Assembly: GCA_031548675.1 (NCBI GenBank)
Contig: JAVBQU010000040.1
Location: 1-15,534, forward strand
Direction: 5' to 3'
Source of the DNA: JAVBQU01 sp031548675
GTDB lineage: Bacteria; Bacteroidota; Bacteroidia; Bacteroidales; P3
DNA length: 15,534 bases
Shown here: positions 12,632 to 15,534 of the stretch, one piece after another
How the letters are laid out: every line of letters begins with the position of its first letter
Position numbering within the stretch: position 1 is the first letter of the stretch
Program-made: the position numbers and the translations under genes
Notes under the pieces: model-generated
What the model was told of the DNA's origin: nothing
Databases searched by the model: none
The model's input: the letters and a program-made list of their open reading frames with translations, nothing else

Positions 12632-14155
12632 CTATAGATTTTCAGAGAGGTTTATAGTCAGTATTTCATCAATAAAAATGCGGTTGCCCGACATACGCGG
12701 CACTTTATGCTGTCCGCCCATTTTATGATTTTGTTTCATCCAAGTGTAAAAGCTTCCGCTTTTTACAGAAGTTACCACAGGCATTTTCAACAGCATATTG
12801 TGATACCTCTTAGCTTCGTAATCGGAATTTACGGTTTTAAGGGCATTGTCCAACAGCTCGGTAAAATATTCTAAATCTTCGGGCTCTTTTTCAAATTCGA
12901 TAACCCAATGATGGGCATTGATAATGCCTTCTTCATTTTCAAATGGTGCTACTGTAAATTCGGCTGTAGATGCGTGGGTTCTTTGGCAGGCATATTCCAA
13001 GGCTTTAGATGCGTTATCTTCAATAAGTTCCTCGCCAAATACATTGATAAAACTTTTTGTACGTCCGGTAATCATAATCCGATAAGGAGATAAAGAGGTA
13101 AACTGGATAGTATCACCAATCATATAGCGCCACAAACCGCCATTCGTTGAAATAATCAAGGCATAATTTACATTCTTATCAACTTCGTGCAATAATAAGC
13201 TTTTGGGATTTTCTTTGCCAAGTTCAGACATCGGCATAAATTCATAATATATGCCATAATCGAGCATCAACAATAATTCGTTGGAGTCTTTTTGATCCTG
13301 CAATCCAAAAAAACCTTCCGAAGCATTGTATGTTTCAAAATAGTTGATGGTTTTCGATGGCATGATATCGAGATACTGCTGTTTATAGGGCGAGAAATTA
13401 ACACCGCCGTGAAAAAAGACTTCTAAATTAGGCCAAACTTCATGTATATCTTTTTTATCAGCAATTTGTAATACCCGTTTGAGCAAAAGAAGCATCCACG
13501 AGGGAACTCCCGACAGATTGGTAATATTTTTATCGATAGTTGCTCTGGCTGTTTGCTCCAGCTTGCTTTCCCATTCATCCATCAGCGAAATCTGCTTGCT
13601 TGGTACGCGGTGGAATTCAGCCCAGATAGGCAGATTTTCAACAATAATTGCAGATAAATCGCCTACTAAAACATCTTGTTGAAATTCATTGGGGCGGTGC
13701 GTACCTGATAGGGCAATGCCTTTGCCGTCGAATATCATGGTTTCGGGATAGTTATGGCAGTAGATGCACAACATATCTTTACCGCCGTTGTAATGGCATT
13801 CTTCTAACGATTCTTGGGTTACGGGAATATATTTGCTTTTCGAACCGGTAGTTCCTGATGATTTGGCATACCATTTGGTAGGGGTATTCCATAAAATATT
13901 CGACTCGCCCCGCATACTCTGTTCTATGTAGGGTTTGAGTTGTTCGTAGGTATGGATGGGAACACGCTGTCTGAAAATTTCGGCAGAGGTTATGGATTTA
14001 AAATCATACTGTTTGCCGATAACGGTATCTTGCGCTGCCAATAATAGTTTTTGAAGCCATTCTTGCTGAACTTCGTGCGGATAATTCATAAACAGCTCGA
14101 TGTTATGCATCCGTTTTTTGATCAGCCACGATATAAATGAGTTGATAATTGCCAC
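12632..14155 (-). CDS. GH3-family acyl-adenylating enzyme
   Basis: A 507-residue member of the GH3 (auxin-responsive promoter) family, part of the ANL adenylate-forming superfamily. Plant members link amino acids to acyl acids through an acyl-AMP step; the substrate of bacterial homologues is mostly unknown. The phosphate-binding motif SSGTTGSKSK is at 99-108, preceded by KWYAK; a second ATP-site motif, YNASEGFFGLQ, lies near 285-295; and ITGRTKSFINVFGE, near 370-385, is the hinge/C-terminal domain signature. The GTG start at 14155 is used because the AIINSFISWLIKKRMHNIELF beginning is typical of Bacteroidota members; an ATG 15 codons in would remove it. It lies in ordinary chromosome next to the Rhs region. 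A small membrane protein follows in the same operon. Confidence 0.88.
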   Translation of the reverse strand: MAIINSFISWLIKKRMHNIELFMNYPHEVQQEWLQKLLLAAQDTVIGKQYDFKSITSAEIFRQRVPIHTYEQLKPYIEQSMRGESNILWNTPTKWYAKSSGTTGSKSKYIPVTQESLEECHYNGGKDMLCIYCHNYPETMIFDGKGIALSGTHRPNEFQQDVLVGDLSAIIVENLPIWAEFHRVPSKQISLMDEWESKLEQTARATIDKNITNLSGVPSWMLLLLKRVLQIADKKDIHEVWPNLEVFFHGGVNFSPYKQQYLDIMPSKTINYFETYNASEGFFGLQDQKDSNELLLMLDYGIYYEFMPMSELGKENPKSLLLHEVDKNVNYALIISTNGGLWRYMIGDTIQFTSLSPYRIMITGRTKSFINVFGEELIEDNASKALEYACQRTHASTAEFTVAPFENEEGIINAHHWVIEFEKEPEDLEYFTELLDNALKTVNSDYEAKRYHNMLLKMPVVTSVKSGSFYTWMKQNHKMGGQHKVPRMSGNRIFIDEILTINLSENL

Positions 14156-14240
14156 TATATTTAAACTTGATTTTTAGAAACAGCTTTATAACTATGTCTT
14201 TTACAACATAAATTTTCTAATGTTGTTTAGCTAACTCCTG

Positions 14241-14248
14241 CAAAGATA
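14241..14248 (-). promoter_or_regulatory. -7 promoter box of the GH3 gene
   Basis: Minus-strand TATCTTTG matches TAnnTTTG, about 86 nt before the GTG. A TTTG (minus strand of 14274-14277) is 25 nt upstream, a little far. ACAACAT (14203-14209) and ATGTTGT (14220-14226) form a 7-bp inverted repeat just after the expected transcription start, possibly a leader hairpin. Nothing else is evident in 14156-14393. Confidence 0.4.
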
Positions 14249-14393
14249 ATGTTTAATTTGATATATTTAATTCCAAAATTTGACTTTGTAGAGCTTCGCT
14301 TTGCCAGGGTTTAGGCTTCAAGATTTTCAAATAGTGAGTAGTGAAATGTGAAAAGAAAAGAAACCATCTGCTTTATCCTTTCTACAAAATAAA

Positions 14394-15062
14394 TTACATC
14401 GCTTCTTTCTTTAAGGCAGTAAGCTGCAATAAAGAAATTGTTTTTTTCTGAATATCAATTAATCCTTCTTCTTTCATATCTTTAAGCACGCGGGCAAGCG
14501 AGGGGCGGGCTACGCCGAAAAAATCGGCTAAATCTTGCTGGGTTTCCGGTATATGCAGTTCTGTTGTTTGTTGTTCCTGATATTTTTGCAACAAGAATGC
14601 CGCAATCTTACTCTTGAGGTTTTTAAAGCTGAGAAACATAATTTTGCCCGATAAAAACTTGCTCCGGTTCGATATAATAGTCAGATAATTTTGCAAGATG
14701 GGTTTGCTTTGCTGCAACAAGTCGGTAAAATCGGATTTATGAATAAAAAGAACACTGCTTTCTTTCATACATACCACATTGACGGGCAATTCATTTTTGT
14801 CGGCATATAAAAAAGCCGGAGCAATCAGCATAGGGTTAGAAAGTTCTTCAATCACAATTAATTTTCCCGAATAGTCCAGCATCTGACCTTGAACTGCTCC
14901 CGAAAGTATCATCATCAGGTAATTGCAGGCTTCTCCCTGTATGGCAATCGTAGATTTTGCAGGATAATTCTTAACCTGATATTTGATTCCTTCCAGAATT
15001 CGGGTAATATCTGTAGGTTGTATTCCTCTAAATAAGGGGGATTGATTGAGCTGTTCTATCAT
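14394..15062 (-). CDS. Crp/Fnr-family transcriptional regulator
   Basis: A 222-residue regulator. Residues about 10-125 form a cyclic-nucleotide-binding-type beta barrel (FRGIQPTDITRIL, IQGEACNYLMMILSGAVQG, PMLIAPAFLYADKNELPV). A long dimerisation helix follows, and a Crp-type winged helix ends the protein (ETQQDLADFFGVARPSLARVLKDMKEEGLI, about 170-205). No Cys cluster typical of Fnr iron-sulfur binding is seen. The frame is open far upstream, but ATG 15062 gives the normal family length and is the first start after a good promoter. It is divergent from a ferredoxin gene across a perfect palindrome, so it probably controls itself and the ferredoxin. In Bacteroidota such a pair is often linked to nitrosative-stress genes (HcpR/Hcp); that link is inferred. 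Confidence 0.88.
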   Translation of the reverse strand: MIEQLNQSPLFRGIQPTDITRILEGIKYQVKNYPAKSTIAIQGEACNYLMMILSGAVQGQMLDYSGKLIVIEELSNPMLIAPAFLYADKNELPVNVVCMKESSVLFIHKSDFTDLLQQSKPILQNYLTIISNRSKFLSGKIMFLSFKNLKSKIAAFLLQKYQEQQTTELHIPETQQDLADFFGVARPSLARVLKDMKEEGLIDIQKKTISLLQLTALKKEAM

Positions 15063-15126
15063 TATATATTTATGGGTATCGTGCAGAATAAAATTGAGAC
15101 ATGTTATACGTTCCCATTGTTGTTTG

Positions 15127-15157
15127 CAAATGTAAAACTTTTTTTCATTTGTAACAA
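15127..15157 (-). promoter_or_regulatory. Promoter of the Crp/Fnr gene
   Basis: On the minus strand, TTG (15155-15157) and TACATTTG (15127-15134) are separated by 20 nt, a good Bacteroidota -33/-7 pair, about 65 nt before the ATG. The -33 box lies inside the palindrome at 15150-15165. Confidence 0.6.
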
Positions 15158-15165
15158 TTGTTACA
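15150..15165. promoter_or_regulatory. Perfect 16-bp palindrome, likely Crp/Fnr-type operator
   Basis: TGTAACAATTGTTACA is fully symmetric and of the length and half-site style bound by Crp/Fnr dimers. It covers the -33 of the regulator gene (expected repression) and is centred about 42 bp before the transcription start predicted from the ferredoxin -7 box (expected activation). Confidence 0.7.
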
Positions 15166-15186
15166 GACTTAGGTTTGGGATGGATG

Positions 15187-15194
15187 TAATTTTG
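15187..15194 (+). promoter_or_regulatory. -7 promoter box of the ferredoxin gene
   Basis: TAATTTTG matches TAnnTTTG. No -33 box is at normal distance, as expected for an activator-dependent promoter. The leader to ATG 15361 would be about 160 nt. Confidence 0.5.
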
Positions 15195-15209
15195 CACCAT
15201 CAAAACACA

Positions 15210-15356
15210 CCCTTCCCTAACCCTCTCCAACAGGGAGGGAATAGACAAAGCCGATAAAAGCAAAAAAGGCTCTTGCATGGGAATCCCCCTCTCTTGAGGA
15301 GAAGGGGCAGGGGGAGAGGTTGAAATCTGAAATTTAAAATCTGAAACCTGAAATTG
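15210..15356. repeat. REP-like GC-rich hairpin pair and CTGAAA repeats in the ferredoxin leader
   Basis: Two C-rich/G-rich stretches (15210-15240, with CCCTCTCC then GGGAGGG; 15284-15320, with CCCCCTCTC then GAGAAGGGG) can each fold and resemble dispersed REP-like intergenic repeats. They are followed by CTGAAA twice and a TGAAA within 15323-15356. They would lie in the untranslated leader of the ferredoxin mRNA. Confidence 0.4.
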
Positions 15357-15360
15357 TATT

Positions 15361-15534
15361 ATGAAAAGAACAGTAATAAAAATAGACGAAGATAAATGCA
15401 CCGGCTGCGGCTTATGTATAAAAGGATGCCACGAAGGTGCTTTGCAATTGATAAACGGGAAAGCGGTAATGATTAGCGAATTGTATTGCGACGGGTTGGG
15501 AGCCTGCATAGGCGAATGTCCCGAAGGAGCTATC
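15361..15534 (+). CDS. 2x[4Fe-4S] ferredoxin-like protein, 3' end outside the window
   Basis: The first 58 codons are present. Cys13-x2-Cys16-x2-Cys19-x3-Cys23 makes one 4Fe-4S site; Cys43, Cys49 and Cys53 (CDGLGACIGECPEGAI) belong to the second. The start MKRTVIKIDEDKCTGCGLC is typical of a short electron carrier. Residue 24 is His where Pro usually follows the fourth Cys. The long leader and the palindrome upstream suggest activation by the divergent Crp/Fnr protein. The partner enzyme, possibly hydroxylamine reductase (Hcp), would be downstream and is not visible. Confidence 0.88.
   Translation, partial: MKRTVIKIDEDKCTGCGLCIKGCHEGALQLINGKAVMISELYCDGLGACIGECPEGAI

Noticed and set aside
12427..12657. 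Plus-strand frame of 76 codons
   Set aside because: It is antisense to the two-helix membrane protein, basic and without recognisable pattern.
15063..15509. Long N-terminal extension of the Crp/Fnr frame
   Set aside because: It is Pro/Ser-rich translation of intergenic repeats, crosses the divergent promoter and palindrome, and overlaps the ferredoxin gene on the other strand.
1..15534. CRISPR arrays, tRNA and rRNA genes
   Set aside because: No regularly spaced repeat-spacer series, cloverleaf-type sequence with a CCA end or rRNA-like stretch was seen on either strand.

Overview
The window reads as chromosome of a Bacteroidota (Bacteroidales-like) bacterium. The evidence is repeated TAnnTTTG -7 promoter boxes, few Shine-Dalgarno sequences, Bacteroidota-style Rhs core text (SVDPLAEKYPS, YNYCANNP, DPDG), lipoproteins with an LSC-type lipobox, and a bacterial GH3-family adenylating enzyme. 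All family names come from reading the translations by eye; no database search was run.

Region 1 (1-1545): an orphan Rhs toxin cassette. A short Rhs core remnant is fused to a C-terminal domain that looks like a SleB-type cell-wall hydrolase, followed 5 nt later by a small exported protein that is the likely immunity partner. Region 2 (about 1558-8028): a compact five-gene module. A divergent XRE repressor faces a CHC2/TOPRIM/P-loop primase-helicase, then two overlapping tyrosine recombinases and a YhcG/DUF1016 PDDEXK nuclease. The first recombinase has a complete active site; the second has lost key residues. No capsid, conjugation or transposase genes are present. Inverted repeats lie on both sides and between primase and recombinases. 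The module looks less AT-rich than the toxin cassettes around it.

Region 3 (8247-12455): three more Rhs orphan cassettes. The first (8273) carries an HExxH domain resembling the M91/NleD peptidase toxins plus an exported partner. The second (9594-12048) has a frameshifted core, an unrecognised C-terminal domain and two tandem paralogous lipoproteins with YwqK/MORN-type repeats. The third (12132-12455) is decayed. The four cores of the window are built from two 5' blocks and two 3' blocks and occur in all four combinations, which points to repeated recombination at the SVDP junction.

Region 4 (12438-15534): ordinary chromosome. A GH3-family enzyme with a downstream two-helix membrane protein runs on the minus strand. 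A Crp/Fnr-family regulator is divergent from a 2x[4Fe-4S] ferredoxin cut by the window end. The two share a perfect 16-bp palindrome placed to overlap the -33 box of the regulator gene and to lie near -42 of the ferredoxin promoter.

How the parts may work together (inference): toxin tips are stored as orphan cassettes, each with an exported immunity protein, which suggests periplasmic or envelope targets. The recombinase/primase module is either a small integrative element that landed among the cassettes or, more speculatively, takes part in moving them.
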